From an uncultured Paracoccaceae bacterium (GTDB taxonomy: Bacteria > Pseudomonadota > Alphaproteobacteria > Rhodobacterales > Rhodobacteraceae), in assembly GCA_947492475.1 (NCBI GenBank), contig CANLNM010000001.1, positions 558,001 through 622,000 on the forward strand: a DNA stretch of 64,000 bases, read 5' to 3'. The notes beneath the pieces are model-generated. The model was not told the origin of the DNA and searched no databases. It saw only the letters and a list, made by a program, of their open reading frames with translations. Shown here in pieces: positions 36,543-45,828 of this stretch. The translations under genes were made by a program, and so were the position numbers. Each line of letters starts with the position of its first letter. The first letter of the stretch is position 1.

Positions 36543-39500
36543 GTGCCAGATTTCAAGAAGATTCTGATCGCCAATCGCGGCGAAATTGCCATCCGCATCA
36601 TGCGGGCCGCCAATGAGATGGGTAAAAAAACCGTCGCCGTTTATGCCGAAGAGGATAAACTGGGACTGCATCGGTTCAAAGCTGATGAAGCTTATCGGAT
36701 TGGTGAAAATCTAGGCCCTGTCGCGGCTTATCTTTCTATCGAAGAAATCATCCGGGTCGCCAAGGAATGTGGCGCCGATGCAATCCACCCCGGTTATGGG
36801 CTGTTGTCTGAGAACCCTGACTTTGTTGACGCCTGTGCAGAAAACGGCATCACGTTCATTGGCCCCAAAGCCGAAACCATGCGCGCTTTGGGCGACAAAG
36901 CCAGCGCACGTCAGGTTGCCATTCAGGCAGACGTTCCTGTGGTACCAGCGACAGATGTGCTGGGCGACGACATGGAGCTGATCAAAAAACAAGCCGCCGA
37001 AATTGGCTATCCCCTGATGCTCAAGGCGTCTTGGGGCGGTGGCGGCCGCGGTATGCGCCCGATTTATGGCGAAGACGAGCTGGAAGAAAAGGTACTGGAA
37101 GGCCGTCGCGAAGCGGAAGCCGCCTTTGGCAATGGCGAAGGTTATCTCGAAAAGATGATCACCCGCGCCCGCCACGTCGAGGTTCAGATCCTGGGCGATA
37201 GCAACGGTGAGATTTACCATCTTTGGGAACGGGATTGTTCGGTTCAGCGCCGCAACCAAAAAGTCGTTGAACGCGCCCCTGCCCCTTATTTGTCCGGCAC
37301 CCAGCGCGAAGCGATCTGTAATCTTGGCAAAAAAATCTGCCAGCATGTGAATTATGAATGTGCCGGAACGGTCGAATTCCTGATGGATATGAATTCCGGT
37401 GAATTCTATTTCATCGAGGTGAACCCCCGCGTTCAGGTGGAACACACCGTCACCGAAGAGGTCACGGGCATTGATATTGTGCGCGCACAGATCCTGATCG
37501 CCGAAGGGAAATCCCTGGTCGAGGCCACCGGTTGCGCCAGCCAATATGACGTTGTTCTTAAGGGGCATGCGCTGCAGTGCCGTGTGACGACCGAAGACCC
37601 GACAAACAACTTTATTCCCGATTACGGACGAATCCAAACATATCGTTCGGCCACCGGGATGGGCATTCGTCTGGACGGTGGGACGGCCTATTCTGGCGCG
37701 GTCATCACCCGCTATTATGACAGCCTGCTGACCAAAGTGACCGCATGGGCCCCAACCCCCGAAGCGGCGATTGCCCGGATGGACCGCGCCCTGCGGGAAT
37801 TCCGTATTCGCGGCGTCAGCACCAATATTGCGTTTGTCGAAAATCTGCTAAAACACCCGACATTCTTGTCAAACGAATATTCCACAACGTTTATCGATCA
37901 GACCCCTGACCTGTTTGATTTTAAGGCACGTCGGGATCGCGCGACCAAAATCCTGACCTATATTGCCGACATCACCGTCAATGGGCATCCCGAAACCGAA
38001 AACCGCCCGCGCCCTCATGCGGATGTAAAACCGGCGCGGACGCCTGCGCTGAAATCTGATGTGGTCACACCGGGCACCCGCAATTTGCTGGAAACCAAAG
38101 GCCCGCAAGCGGTCGCTGACTGGATGAAAGCCCAGAAACAATTGCTGATCACCGACACGACCATGCGGGACGGGCATCAATCGCTTTTGGCGACGCGCAT
38201 GCGGTCGATTGACATGATCCAAGCGGCGCCAGCTTATGCGGCCAACCTGCCGCAATTGTTCAGCGTTGAATGCTGGGGCGGTGCGACATTTGATGTGGCC
38301 TACCGGTTCCTGCAGGAATGCCCGTGGCAACGGCTGCGCGACATCCGCAAAGCGATGCCAAACCTGCTGACACAAATGTTGCTGCGCGCGTCAAACGGGG
38401 TTGGGTACACCAATTACCCTGACAATGTGGTGCAGGAATTTGTCCGTCAGGCCACCGAAACCGGCGTTGATGTGTTCCGCGTCTTTGACAGCCTGAACTG
38501 GGTTGAAAATATGCGCGTGGCCATGGATGCGGTCGTTGACAGTGGCAAAATCTGCGAAGGCACAATTTGCTATACCGGCGATTTGTTTGACGCCAACCGG
38601 TCCAAATACGACCTGAAATACTATGTCGGCATGGCCAAAGAGCTGGAAGCCGCCGGCGCCCATGTTCTGGGCGTCAAAGATATGGCAGGCCTGCTAAAAG
38701 CCCCCGCCGCAACCGCCCTGTTCAAAGCCCTGAAGGAAGAGGTCGGCCTGCCGATCCATTTCCACACCCATGACACATCCGGCGCCTCAGTGGCGACGGT
38801 ACTGGCTGCGGCCGATGCGGGTGTTGACGTTGTGGACGCCGCCATGGACAGCTTTTCTGGCAACACGTCGCAGCCCACACTTGGCTCTATCGTCGAAGCC
38901 CTGCGTCACACGGATCGTGACACCGGGTTGGACATTGGCGCGATCCGTGACATGTCGAACTACTTTGAACAGGTGCGCGCCCATTACACGGCGTTTGAAT
39001 CCGGCCTTCAGGCCCCCGCATCCGAAGTGTACTTGCACGAAATGCCGGGTGGCCAGTTCACAAACCTCAAGGCACAGGCACGCAGCCTTGGGCTTGAGGA
39101 TCGCTGGCATGAGGTCGCCCAGACCTATGCTGATGTGAACCAGATGTTTGGGGATATCGTCAAAGTGACGCCGTCTTCGAAGGTGGTGGGTGACATGGCG
39201 CTGATGATGGTCAGCCAAAACCTGACCCGCGACGACGTTGAGGACCCCCAGACCGATGTCGCCTTTCCGGATTCGGTCATTGATATGATGCGCGGCAATC
39301 TGGGCCAGCCTCCGGGCGGGTTCCCTGACGCGATCGTCGCCAAGGCGCTGAAAGGTGAAAAACCAAACACCGATCGTCCGGGCCAAAGCCTGCCGCCCGT
39401 CAATCTAGAAGACGTGCGTGCAGAATTGTCCGCCCAATTGGACGGGATGCAGATCGATAACGAAGATCTGAACGGCTATCTGATGTATCCAAAGGTGTTC

Positions 39501-39986
39501 CTGGATTATATGGGCCGTCACCGGACCTATGGCCCAGTGCGCACATTGCCTACGCAGACGTTCTTTTATGGGATGGAACCGGGCAACGAAATCAGCGCTG
39601 AAATCGATCCCGGCAAAACCCTGGAAATTCGCCTGCAAGCCGTTGGGGAAACCAACGAAGAAGGCGAAGTTAAGGTGTTTTTTGAGCTGAACGGTCAACC
39701 ACGCACCATTCGCGTGCCAAATCGCAAAGCGGCGGCAACCACGGCCAAGCGCCCTCAGGCGGAATTAGGCAATGCCAACCACCTTGGCGCGCCAATGCCG
39801 GGTGTTGTGGCATCTGTGGCGGTGACAGCGGGTCAAAACGTCAAACAAGGCGACCTGCTGCTGACAATTGAAGCGATGAAGATGGAAACGGGCATCCACG
39901 CGGAACGTGATGCGGTCATCACGGCCATCCATGTGCAGCCTGGTGGTCAGATCGATGCAAAGGATTTGCTGATCGAACTGGAATAA
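36543..39986 (+). CDS. pyc: Pyruvate carboxylase
   Basis: Anaplerotic, biotin- and ATP-dependent formation of oxaloacetate. 1147 residues, the standard single-chain length, starting at GTG 36543 (MPDFKKILIANRGEIAIRIM) with GGGGAAG upstream; the open frame extends 90 bases further but adds unrelated sequence. Biotin carboxylase domain (1-460; KASWGGGGRGMRPI, EVNPRVQVEHTVTEE), carboxyltransferase domain (TTMRDGHQSLLATRMR near 558), allosteric linker, and C-terminal biotinyl domain with EAMKMETG (the biotinylated lysine) near 1113. Ends at a clear terminator; monocistronic. Confidence 0.97.
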   Translation: MPDFKKILIANRGEIAIRIMRAANEMGKKTVAVYAEEDKLGLHRFKADEAYRIGENLGPVAAYLSIEEIIRVAKECGADAIHPGYGLLSENPDFVDACAENGITFIGPKAETMRALGDKASARQVAIQADVPVVPATDVLGDDMELIKKQAAEIGYPLMLKASWGGGGRGMRPIYGEDELEEKVLEGRREAEAAFGNGEGYLEKMITRARHVEVQILGDSNGEIYHLWERDCSVQRRNQKVVERAPAPYLSGTQREAICNLGKKICQHVNYECAGTVEFLMDMNSGEFYFIEVNPRVQVEHTVTEEVTGIDIVRAQILIAEGKSLVEATGCASQYDVVLKGHALQCRVTTEDPTNNFIPDYGRIQTYRSATGMGIRLDGGTAYSGAVITRYYDSLLTKVTAWAPTPEAAIARMDRALREFRIRGVSTNIAFVENLLKHPTFLSNEYSTTFIDQTPDLFDFKARRDRATKILTYIADITVNGHPETENRPRPHADVKPARTPALKSDVVTPGTRNLLETKGPQAVADWMKAQKQLLITDTTMRDGHQSLLATRMRSIDMIQAAPAYAANLPQLFSVECWGGATFDVAYRFLQECPWQRLRDIRKAMPNLLTQMLLRASNGVGYTNYPDNVVQEFVRQATETGVDVFRVFDSLNWVENMRVAMDAVVDSGKICEGTICYTGDLFDANRSKYDLKYYVGMAKELEAAGAHVLGVKDMAGLLKAPAATALFKALKEEVGLPIHFHTHDTSGASVATVLAAADAGVDVVDAAMDSFSGNTSQPTLGSIVEALRHTDRDTGLDIGAIRDMSNYFEQVRAHYTAFESGLQAPASEVYLHEMPGGQFTNLKAQARSLGLEDRWHEVAQTYADVNQMFGDIVKVTPSSKVVGDMALMMVSQNLTRDDVEDPQTDVAFPDSVIDMMRGNLGQPPGGFPDAIVAKALKGEKPNTDRPGQSLPPVNLEDVRAELSAQLDGMQIDNEDLNGYLMYPKVFLDYMGRHRTYGPVRTLPTQTFFYGMEPGNEISAEIDPGKTLEIRLQAVGETNEEGEVKVFFELNGQPRTIRVPNRKAAATTAKRPQAELGNANHLGAPMPGVVASVAVTAGQNVKQGDLLLTIEAMKMETGIHAERDAVITAIHVQPGGQIDAKDLLIELE

Positions 39987-40009
39987 ACCACCTCACTTTG
40001 AACGGATTG

Positions 40010-40040
40010 GGGCGCTTGGATTAATCTGAGCGCCCTTTTT
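40010..40040 (+). terminator. Rho-independent terminator of pyruvate carboxylase
   Basis: Stem GGGCGCT (40010-40016) / AGCGCCC (40029-40035), 12-nt loop that can itself pair GATT/AATC, then TTTTT. Confidence 0.85.
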
Positions 40041-40129
40041 ATTTACCGATTTGCGAAAAATGCCAGAACAGGTGATTTTCCTCTTGCGGCCAACGCTGTG
40101 ATTTCATATCTCACGGCTCACCAACGGAA

Positions 40130-40204
40130 GCGGGCGTAGCTCAGGGGTAGAGCATAACCTTGCCAAGGTTAGGGTCGGGCGTTCGAATCGCCTCGCCCGC
40201 TCCA
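40130..40204 (+). tRNA. tRNA-Gly(GCC), first copy
   Basis: 75 nt including encoded CCA. Acceptor arms GCGGGCG/CGCCCGC, D-arm GCTCAGGGGTAGAGC, anticodon stem TAACC/GGTTA with loop TTGCCAA (anticodon GCC), T-arm GGGCG TTCGAAT CGCCT. Identical to the next copy 20 bp downstream. Confidence 0.98.
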
Positions 40205-40224
40205 ATGGTCAAAATGTCTGAAGC

Positions 40225-40299
40225 GCGGGCGTAGCTCAGGGGTAGAGCATAACCTTGCCAAGGTTAGGGTCGGGCGTTCGAATCGCCTCGCCCGCTCCA
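40225..40299 (+). tRNA. tRNA-Gly(GCC), second copy
   Basis: 75 nt with CCA, identical in sequence to the copy at 40130. Only 20 bp separate them, so both come from one transcript. Confidence 0.98.
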
Positions 40300-40326
40300 G
40301 ACATCCTTTCGATTGAATTGAATAGC

Positions 40327-40355
40327 AAAACGACCTAGCCCGTTGCGGGTTAGGT
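40327..40355 (-). terminator. Hairpin at the end of the chemoreceptor gene
   Basis: Ten-pair stem ACCTAGCCCG (40333-40342) / CGGGTTAGGT (40346-40355) with a 3-nt loop; on the minus strand it is followed by CG and four U. It can end the chemoreceptor transcript, and it also lies just downstream of the tRNA-Gly pair on the other strand. The U-run is short, so moderate confidence. Confidence 0.55.
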
Positions 40356-40451
40356 ATTCGAAGGCGGTCATATCCGGTTGCAAGCCCCGACCCTGCCCCA
40401 ACTTGCCGGATAGGAAATGGGACCGCAAAAGCGATCCCAAGCAAACCTGGT

Positions 40452-42737
40452 TTAGAAATCGTGCCAAACGCCGCCTTGCGCCATTTGAGCAGGTTGTAGC
40501 GGCTCATCGACCTCGTCCCATTCAGAAGGGTCATAAGCGGGCTTTGATTCCTGAGGGGGCGCTTTTACTACCGGCGTTTTTTCCGGTTTAGAGGTTTTGG
40601 CAGTGTCGTCCTTCGGTTTTGCGCGCACCTCATGTGATTCCTGCGCGGCCACTTCTTCAGTGTCAGATGCGGGAACGGGCTTGGGTTCTGCAACAGGAAC
40701 ATCCAGCTCCACCTCAACGTCAAACATTGCCATCAACTCAGACAATCGACGAGAATCCGCATTCAACATATGACCCGCTGCAGTCGCCTCTTCGACCATG
40801 GCGACATTTTGTTGAGTGACTTGCTCCAACTGCATCATACCAGAGTTGATTTCCCCAAGGCCATTTGCCTGCTCTACCGTCCCCGTCGCAATGCCGGAAA
40901 TCAGCTCTGAAATGTCGTTGACCCTCCCAATAATACTGTTGAGCGCTTCGCCCGCCTTCGCTACCAGATCAACGCCGTCGTCGACTTGCTTAGAGCTGTC
41001 AACAATCAGGTCTTTGATTTCGGTTGCGGCATCAGCGGAACGCTGTGCCAGCCCGCGCACCTCAAAGGCCACAACGGCAAACCCTCGACCTGCCTCGCCT
41101 GCGCGTGCCGCTTCGACGCCTGCGTTAAGCGCCAATAGATTGGTTTGGAACGCAATATCTTCGATCACACTCACGATCTGAGAAATTTCAGTCGAAGATT
41201 TTGCAATACCCGTCATGGCTGACACGGCATCTTGAACAATTTCACTGCTGCGATCTGCATGGCTTCTGGCATCGGCCATTGTTGTGCCGACACTTTTGGC
41301 GCCTTCCGCTGCGGAATTAACCGAATTGGTCATCTCTTCTAATGCGGTTGTGGATTCCTCTAGAGTTGCGGCTTGGCCTTCTGTTCGTTTTGCTAAATCG
41401 TCAGCTGCCTGACTAATCTCGCTCGCGCCATTACTGATGCTCGCAGCGGCGATGATCACATCCGTTATCGTCGACTTCAACGTCGCAACGGTTTCGTTAA
41501 AACTATTGCGCAGTGATTCATATTCCTCGGGGAACGCCTCTTCAATCTCACATTTCAAATCCCGCTGTGCCAGTCGATCCAAATGCATTGCCAATGTTCC
41601 AACGACGGCCCCACGATTTGCAATTCTGGCGTCTTCGACCTGCTGCAACTTCAGCTCCGCTTCTTCCAAAGCCTCGCGAGTGATTTCCATTGCTTTGCTG
41701 AGGTTGCCAATTTCAGTTTTGCTCTCTTGGTTTTGGGGAATAAAATCAAATTCTTTACGCGCCAGTTTATTCAGATCACTTTGTAATGCGCCAAACTGAG
41801 ACGTGAACATCATCATCAGTCGGGCCCCAATCACCGCGCTGACCAACAACGATATCGCAATGCCAGTCACAGTAATCATCAGCGCGATTGTCGCGGCTTG
41901 GGCTTCGATTCGGGCCAGGTTGGCCATTTCAGTTGTGGCCTGCACTTCGACCGCATGAAGATAGGTCAACCAATCAGTCGCCAGTTCAAACCATCGTTCC
42001 GCCGTTTGGTTGGGTAATGCCCCTTCCGGGCCAGCCTCCAGAATTGCGGTACGTAAGCGTTCAAACTCACTTTGCGATAAATAGGCCTGAAAATCTAACT
42101 CGGGGAAAAAATCGAGCAAAGTTAAAGTCGCCACTTCAAGAAGTTTTGCTTCAAATGCTGCGGAATCCGAGAATTTTCGATAACTTTCTAGCGGAAAGTC
42201 CCCTAGGGCGAGCCCGGTTGCGCCCGTGGCACGGAGCAGTCCAGCCGCTTCTTTGGCCGAAGAAAGAGCAACAAGCCCAGATCCAATTTGCGCCATATCT
42301 GGATTGGATTGATGCACCAATCTTTGATCCGTTAAGTATAAAAGATCATTGATGATTCCTGTGTAAAAATCGCCCGACTGGGCCAACCGAACACGTTGAT
42401 CGCTGATCGCCTGACGCATATCCCCCAACTCTGCGAGTGCTTGAGGATGATGATCTGAGGAAATTCCCGCCAGCGCCTCATCCACGATCAGGCGTGTTTG
42501 CGTCAATTCCTCAGATAAAAACTGCCCTTGTGATGTGACAAATACCGCTGACTGCCCCCTTTCGACCTGCAAATAATGCACAAGGTTAATGAACCCCTCA
42601 CTGAGAGTTGCGGTTTCGATCGTTGTACGTGCGGCCTGCAAACGCTGCCAGTCAGAAATGCCTTTTATGCTACCGATTCCAACCAAAGCAACAAACGGCA
42701 CGGCAAGTAATGTCAAAATTTGCGACCTAAAAGTCAT
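40452..42737 (-). CDS. Methyl-accepting chemotaxis protein with NIT-type sensor
   Basis: 761 residues. Membrane segments at about 7-25 and 285-308 enclose a periplasmic domain whose helical pattern ([20 protein letters not shown]) fits the NIT nitrate/nitrite-sensing family; HAMP-like linker, then the signalling hairpin [12 protein letters not shown] region ([20 protein letters not shown]) with methylation helices. The C-terminal 90 residues form an acidic, proline-rich tail ending GGVWHDF, resembling the aromatic pentapeptide that tethers CheR/CheB. No other chemotaxis gene lies nearby. Confidence 0.9.
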   Translation of the reverse strand: MTFRSQILTLLAVPFVALVGIGSIKGISDWQRLQAARTTIETATLSEGFINLVHYLQVERGQSAVFVTSQGQFLSEELTQTRLIVDEALAGISSDHHPQALAELGDMRQAISDQRVRLAQSGDFYTGIINDLLYLTDQRLVHQSNPDMAQIGSGLVALSSAKEAAGLLRATGATGLALGDFPLESYRKFSDSAAFEAKLLEVATLTLLDFFPELDFQAYLSQSEFERLRTAILEAGPEGALPNQTAERWFELATDWLTYLHAVEVQATTEMANLARIEAQAATIALMITVTGIAISLLVSAVIGARLMMMFTSQFGALQSDLNKLARKEFDFIPQNQESKTEIGNLSKAMEITREALEEAELKLQQVEDARIANRGAVVGTLAMHLDRLAQRDLKCEIEEAFPEEYESLRNSFNETVATLKSTITDVIIAAASISNGASEISQAADDLAKRTEGQAATLEESTTALEEMTNSVNSAAEGAKSVGTTMADARSHADRSSEIVQDAVSAMTGIAKSSTEISQIVSVIEDIAFQTNLLALNAGVEAARAGEAGRGFAVVAFEVRGLAQRSADAATEIKDLIVDSSKQVDDGVDLVAKAGEALNSIIGRVNDISELISGIATGTVEQANGLGEINSGMMQLEQVTQQNVAMVEEATAAGHMLNADSRRLSELMAMFDVEVELDVPVAEPKPVPASDTEEVAAQESHEVRAKPKDDTAKTSKPEKTPVVKAPPQESKPAYDPSEWDEVDEPLQPAQMAQGGVWHDF

Positions 42738-43083
42738 TCTGAACGCCTTCTAATAGAGCAGTTTCAATCTGACCGTATGTGTATGCCACGAGTGTCAAGC
42801 ATTGGTAAAAGCGCGCAACATTAAAGAAATATGGGCATTTTTCTCGTTGTCCCATTCTTCAAGCTATTAATGGGAACCAGTGAACGCATCCAGATAGTGG
42901 CAAGTCCTGTTCTTTAAACAGCGTCGTTATCGCAGTCGACTACACATGAGAAAATGAAGGTTCTTGTTGGTGGAAAGTAGGAAATCTGTTCTGAACGCAA
43001 TTTGTACCTGGCATGTGTTTAACGACAGGAGTTGCAGGTCGCGAGCAAATCGCAACTTAGGAATATCCCCAGAGAACTTGAAA
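42738..43083. other. Gene-free interval between chemoreceptor and tRNA-Thr
   Basis: 346 bp without a credible coding sequence. Short arms AGTTGC/GCAACT pair near 43031-43058, but without a U-run. It presumably holds the chemoreceptor promoter near 42740-42800. Confidence 0.4.
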
Positions 43084-43159
43084 TGGTGCCCCCACACGGA
43101 CTCGAACCGCGGACCTACTGATTACAAATCAGTTGCTCTACCAGCTGAGCTATAGGGGC
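43084..43159 (-). tRNA. tRNA-Thr(TGT)
   Basis: 76 nt with encoded CCA. Acceptor GCCCCTA with its partner at the 3' end, D-arm GCTCAGCTGGTAGAGC, anticodon stem ACTGA/TCAGT with loop TTTGTAA (anticodon TGT), T-loop TTCGAGT. Confidence 0.97.
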
Positions 43160-43201
43160 ACTGGGCGGGGAATTAATATGGTTTTATGACGGTTGCAACC
43201 C

Positions 43202-44869
43202 CTAACGATTAGCACGCGCCAATAAAGCGACGGCAACCAGTCCGACGAGGCAAATGATCAAGGCTGCGGGGGCCGCATCGGTCAAGTTTTCAAGGGATGC
43301 CTTCTCATGTACGCGGGTTGCGAGCGTGTCGTAATTAAATGGTCCACGCAGCAAAATTGTCGCCGGAAGTTCCTTTACGCAGTCCACAAACACCAACAAA
43401 AGCGCCGAACCAATGGTGCCACGAATCAACGGTAGGTGCACTTCGCGTAATGTGTCCCCTGCACCGCGGCCCAACGACCGCGAAGCCATCGACAAACTGG
43501 GGGCAACGCGCCCCAATGCGGCATCGGACGCGCCCTGCGCAATCGCAAAGAAACGCACAAAATAGGCCAGCACCAATGCCCCGGCCGTGCCAGTGATCAA
43601 CAGGCCCGGATCATAGCCCGTCCACGCCAAAACAGTATCGGCCACTGCGTTGTCCAGCGTCGCCATGGGAATGAGGATCCCTAACCCCAACACAGCCCCC
43701 GGCGCAGCATAGCCAATCGACGTCACCGGCATCAGCAATCGTGGCACCCGCGATTGCGACAATCGCACGCCATAGACCATAAACAACGCGCCAAGCACCG
43801 TCAGGATCGCCGCCGCCCCGCCAACAAAGATGGTGTGCCACATGGCGTCCAGCAGGCCAGGTTCGGCCCAAACATGGGAATCAGACGCATGGGTCAGCAA
43901 CACGGCCACAGGCAGCACAAACCCAAACCCAAACGGCAGGAAACACGCCAATGCGACCCCTGCCCCCCAAACGCCCGTCAATTTGTGCGCAACGACGGGT
44001 CGCGTGTTGCGCGCAGTCTGGAAAAACCGGCTGCGGCGACGGCTATAGCGTTCTAACAACACGCAAATGACGATCAAAACCAATGCAAGCGTGGCGATTT
44101 GCGCCGCGCCTCCGACGTTCCGGGTTTGGAACCAAGTTGAAAAAATCCCCGTGGTCAGGGTTTGAACCGCAAAATAATCCACCGTGCCAAAATCATTCAC
44201 GGTTTCCATAATCGCAACGATCGCCCCGGCAGCAATCGCCGGACGCGCCAAGGGCAAACCAACCCGGACAAATCGGCCCCATGGACCAACCCCCAGCGCC
44301 CGGGCCACGTCATATCCAGCAGAGCTTTGTTCGCGAAATGCAGCGCGGGCCAGGATGTAGACATAAGGGTACAGCGCGGCGCTTAGGACCAGAATGGCGG
44401 CAGTTCGGGATCTGATTTCAGGGAACCAATAGGACCGCGCATTTTCCCAACCAAAAAGACCCCGCATCGTGGTTTGAACTGGGCCGGCATATTCCAGAAA
44501 ATCCACCAATGCATATGCCCCCACATAGGCAGGCACGGCCAATGGCATCAACAAAGCCCATTGCAACCAGCGTTTGCCCGGAAAATCATACATCACCACC
44601 AGCCATGCTGATCCAGTGCCAATCGCAGCGGTCAACACACCGACACCTGCCATTAAGATGCCCGTATTTGCCAGATATCTCGGCAATGTGGTCGCCAACA
44701 GATGGGGCCAGATGTTTTCGGTGGGATGGGCCGCCAACCAAAAGACCGACAATATCGGCAAAACCACGATCAGGGCGATAACGACCGCCCCAACGGTCCA
44801 GCGGTTGGGTAATTTCAGGCCTATGGACGGCTTCATCTGCGCACTTATCCGAGTAGTTTGCTCAGTCAT
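43202..44869 (-). CDS. ABC transporter permease, iron(III)-type (FbpB/AfuB-like)
   Basis: 555 residues, two fused permease halves with about 12 membrane segments. Each half has an EAA loop: AREQ...YDVARALGVGPWGRFVRVGLPLARPAI (first) and SMASRSLGRGAGDTLREVHLPL (second). The segment VDYFAVQTLTTGIFSTWF and the DCVKELPATILLRGPFNYDTLA ending match FbpB-type ferric permeases. The binding protein and ATPase genes are not adjacent, so this is an orphan component here. The tRNA-Thr gene follows on the same strand. Confidence 0.88.
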   Translation of the reverse strand: MTEQTTRISAQMKPSIGLKLPNRWTVGAVVIALIVVLPILSVFWLAAHPTENIWPHLLATTLPRYLANTGILMAGVGVLTAAIGTGSAWLVVMYDFPGKRWLQWALLMPLAVPAYVGAYALVDFLEYAGPVQTTMRGLFGWENARSYWFPEIRSRTAAILVLSAALYPYVYILARAAFREQSSAGYDVARALGVGPWGRFVRVGLPLARPAIAAGAIVAIMETVNDFGTVDYFAVQTLTTGIFSTWFQTRNVGGAAQIATLALVLIVICVLLERYSRRRSRFFQTARNTRPVVAHKLTGVWGAGVALACFLPFGFGFVLPVAVLLTHASDSHVWAEPGLLDAMWHTIFVGGAAAILTVLGALFMVYGVRLSQSRVPRLLMPVTSIGYAAPGAVLGLGILIPMATLDNAVADTVLAWTGYDPGLLITGTAGALVLAYFVRFFAIAQGASDAALGRVAPSLSMASRSLGRGAGDTLREVHLPLIRGTIGSALLLVFVDCVKELPATILLRGPFNYDTLATRVHEKASLENLTDAAPAALIICLVGLVAVALLARANR

Positions 44870-44949
44870 CCTTTGCGACTATCCGAAACTGGTTTGCCTG
44901 TCCAGAAAGGAGCGACTAGGGTAGGCCCAACAGGCAAAAGGCAAAAATT

Positions 44950-45825
44950 ATGCAAATCGTCTTTCATATCGGGGCGAACCAAACCGACGAAGAGAGGTTG
45001 TTGAAATCGCTGTTGAAAAACGGCGATGTGTTTTCACAACAAGGGATCAAAGTGCCCGGCCCCGGCAAATACCGTCGCCTTTTGCGTGAAACCATCAAGA
45101 ACCTCCAGGGGGCAACCCCCTCAAAGGACACGCGCGACATCCTGATTGATGCGATTTTGGACGATGAACAGGCCAACCGTTTGGTGATGAGCCATGTCTC
45201 TTTCTTTGGGGTTGCGCAGTGGATTTTCGACGGTGGCGAATTCTATGGATTGGCAGAACGCAAGCTCACTGGATTACGCGCCCTATTTCCCGACGATGAA
45301 CTCGAACTACATTTTGCGATCCGCAACCCGGCGACGTTTTTGCCCGCCATCATGAAAGAGGCAAAAAGCAATGACATCAACGACTTCATGCGCGGAGTTG
45401 ATCCAATGTCATTGCGCTGGTCGAATTTGATCACCCGGATAAAAACCTGTTTGCCCGACGTGCCTTTGACCGTTTGGTGCAACGAAGATACGCCGATGAT
45501 CTGGGCGCAATTGATCCGGGAAATGTCTGGGGTAGACCCGCTGACAAAAATCGTTGGGGGGTTTGATTTGCTGTCCGCCATCATGAGCGAAGACGGCATG
45601 AAACGACTGCTGACCTATCTGAAATCTCATCCCCCACAAACAGAGGTGCAAAAGCGGCGCATCGTTGCGGCGTTTTTGGACAAATTTGCCCTGGATGATC
45701 AGATCGAAGAGGAACTGGATGTGCCCGGCTGGACCGACCACACAGTGGCGCTTTTGTCGGATCAATATGAGCAGGATATTGATCTCATTGCCCGTATGTC
45801 GGGCGTTAACTTTATTGCGCCCTAG
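44950..45825 (+). CDS. Sulfotransferase-like protein of unknown activity
   Basis: 291 residues. The N terminus IVFHIGANQTDEERLLKSLL resembles the 5'-phosphosulfate-binding start of sulfotransferases (HxGxxKTGTT) but lacks the key lysine, and LHFAIRNPATFLPAI resembles the 3'-phosphate motif around R-x-P. So it is probably a sulfotransferase-fold protein with a degenerate cofactor site, or a distinct family; I cannot assign a substrate. The methyltransferase gene starts 3 bp after its stop, indicating a two-gene operon. Confidence 0.55.
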   Translation: MQIVFHIGANQTDEERLLKSLLKNGDVFSQQGIKVPGPGKYRRLLRETIKNLQGATPSKDTRDILIDAILDDEQANRLVMSHVSFFGVAQWIFDGGEFYGLAERKLTGLRALFPDDELELHFAIRNPATFLPAIMKEAKSNDINDFMRGVDPMSLRWSNLITRIKTCLPDVPLTVWCNEDTPMIWAQLIREMSGVDPLTKIVGGFDLLSAIMSEDGMKRLLTYLKSHPPQTEVQKRRIVAAFLDKFALDDQIEEELDVPGWTDHTVALLSDQYEQDIDLIARMSGVNFIAP

Positions 45826-45828
45826 ATC

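Noticed and set aside
36711-37637. 308-codon frame antisense to pyruvate carboxylase
   Set aside because: Shadow frame; no ribosome site, no family resemblance.
40169-40534. Minus-strand open frame ending in SGRGDSNARP
   Set aside because: This peptide is the standard antisense translation of tRNA genes; the interval is the two tRNA-Gly genes.
43031-43058. Hairpin AGTTGC/GCAACT downstream of tRNA-Thr as a terminator
   Set aside because: Six-pair stem with a long loop and no U-tract.
42964-43155. Plus-strand open frame containing a PHTDSNRGPT stretch
   Set aside because: Antisense of the tRNA-Thr gene, a known artefact.
44950-45825. Assignment as a functional sulfotransferase
   Set aside because: The PAPS-binding lysine motif is missing; kept as sulfotransferase-like only.
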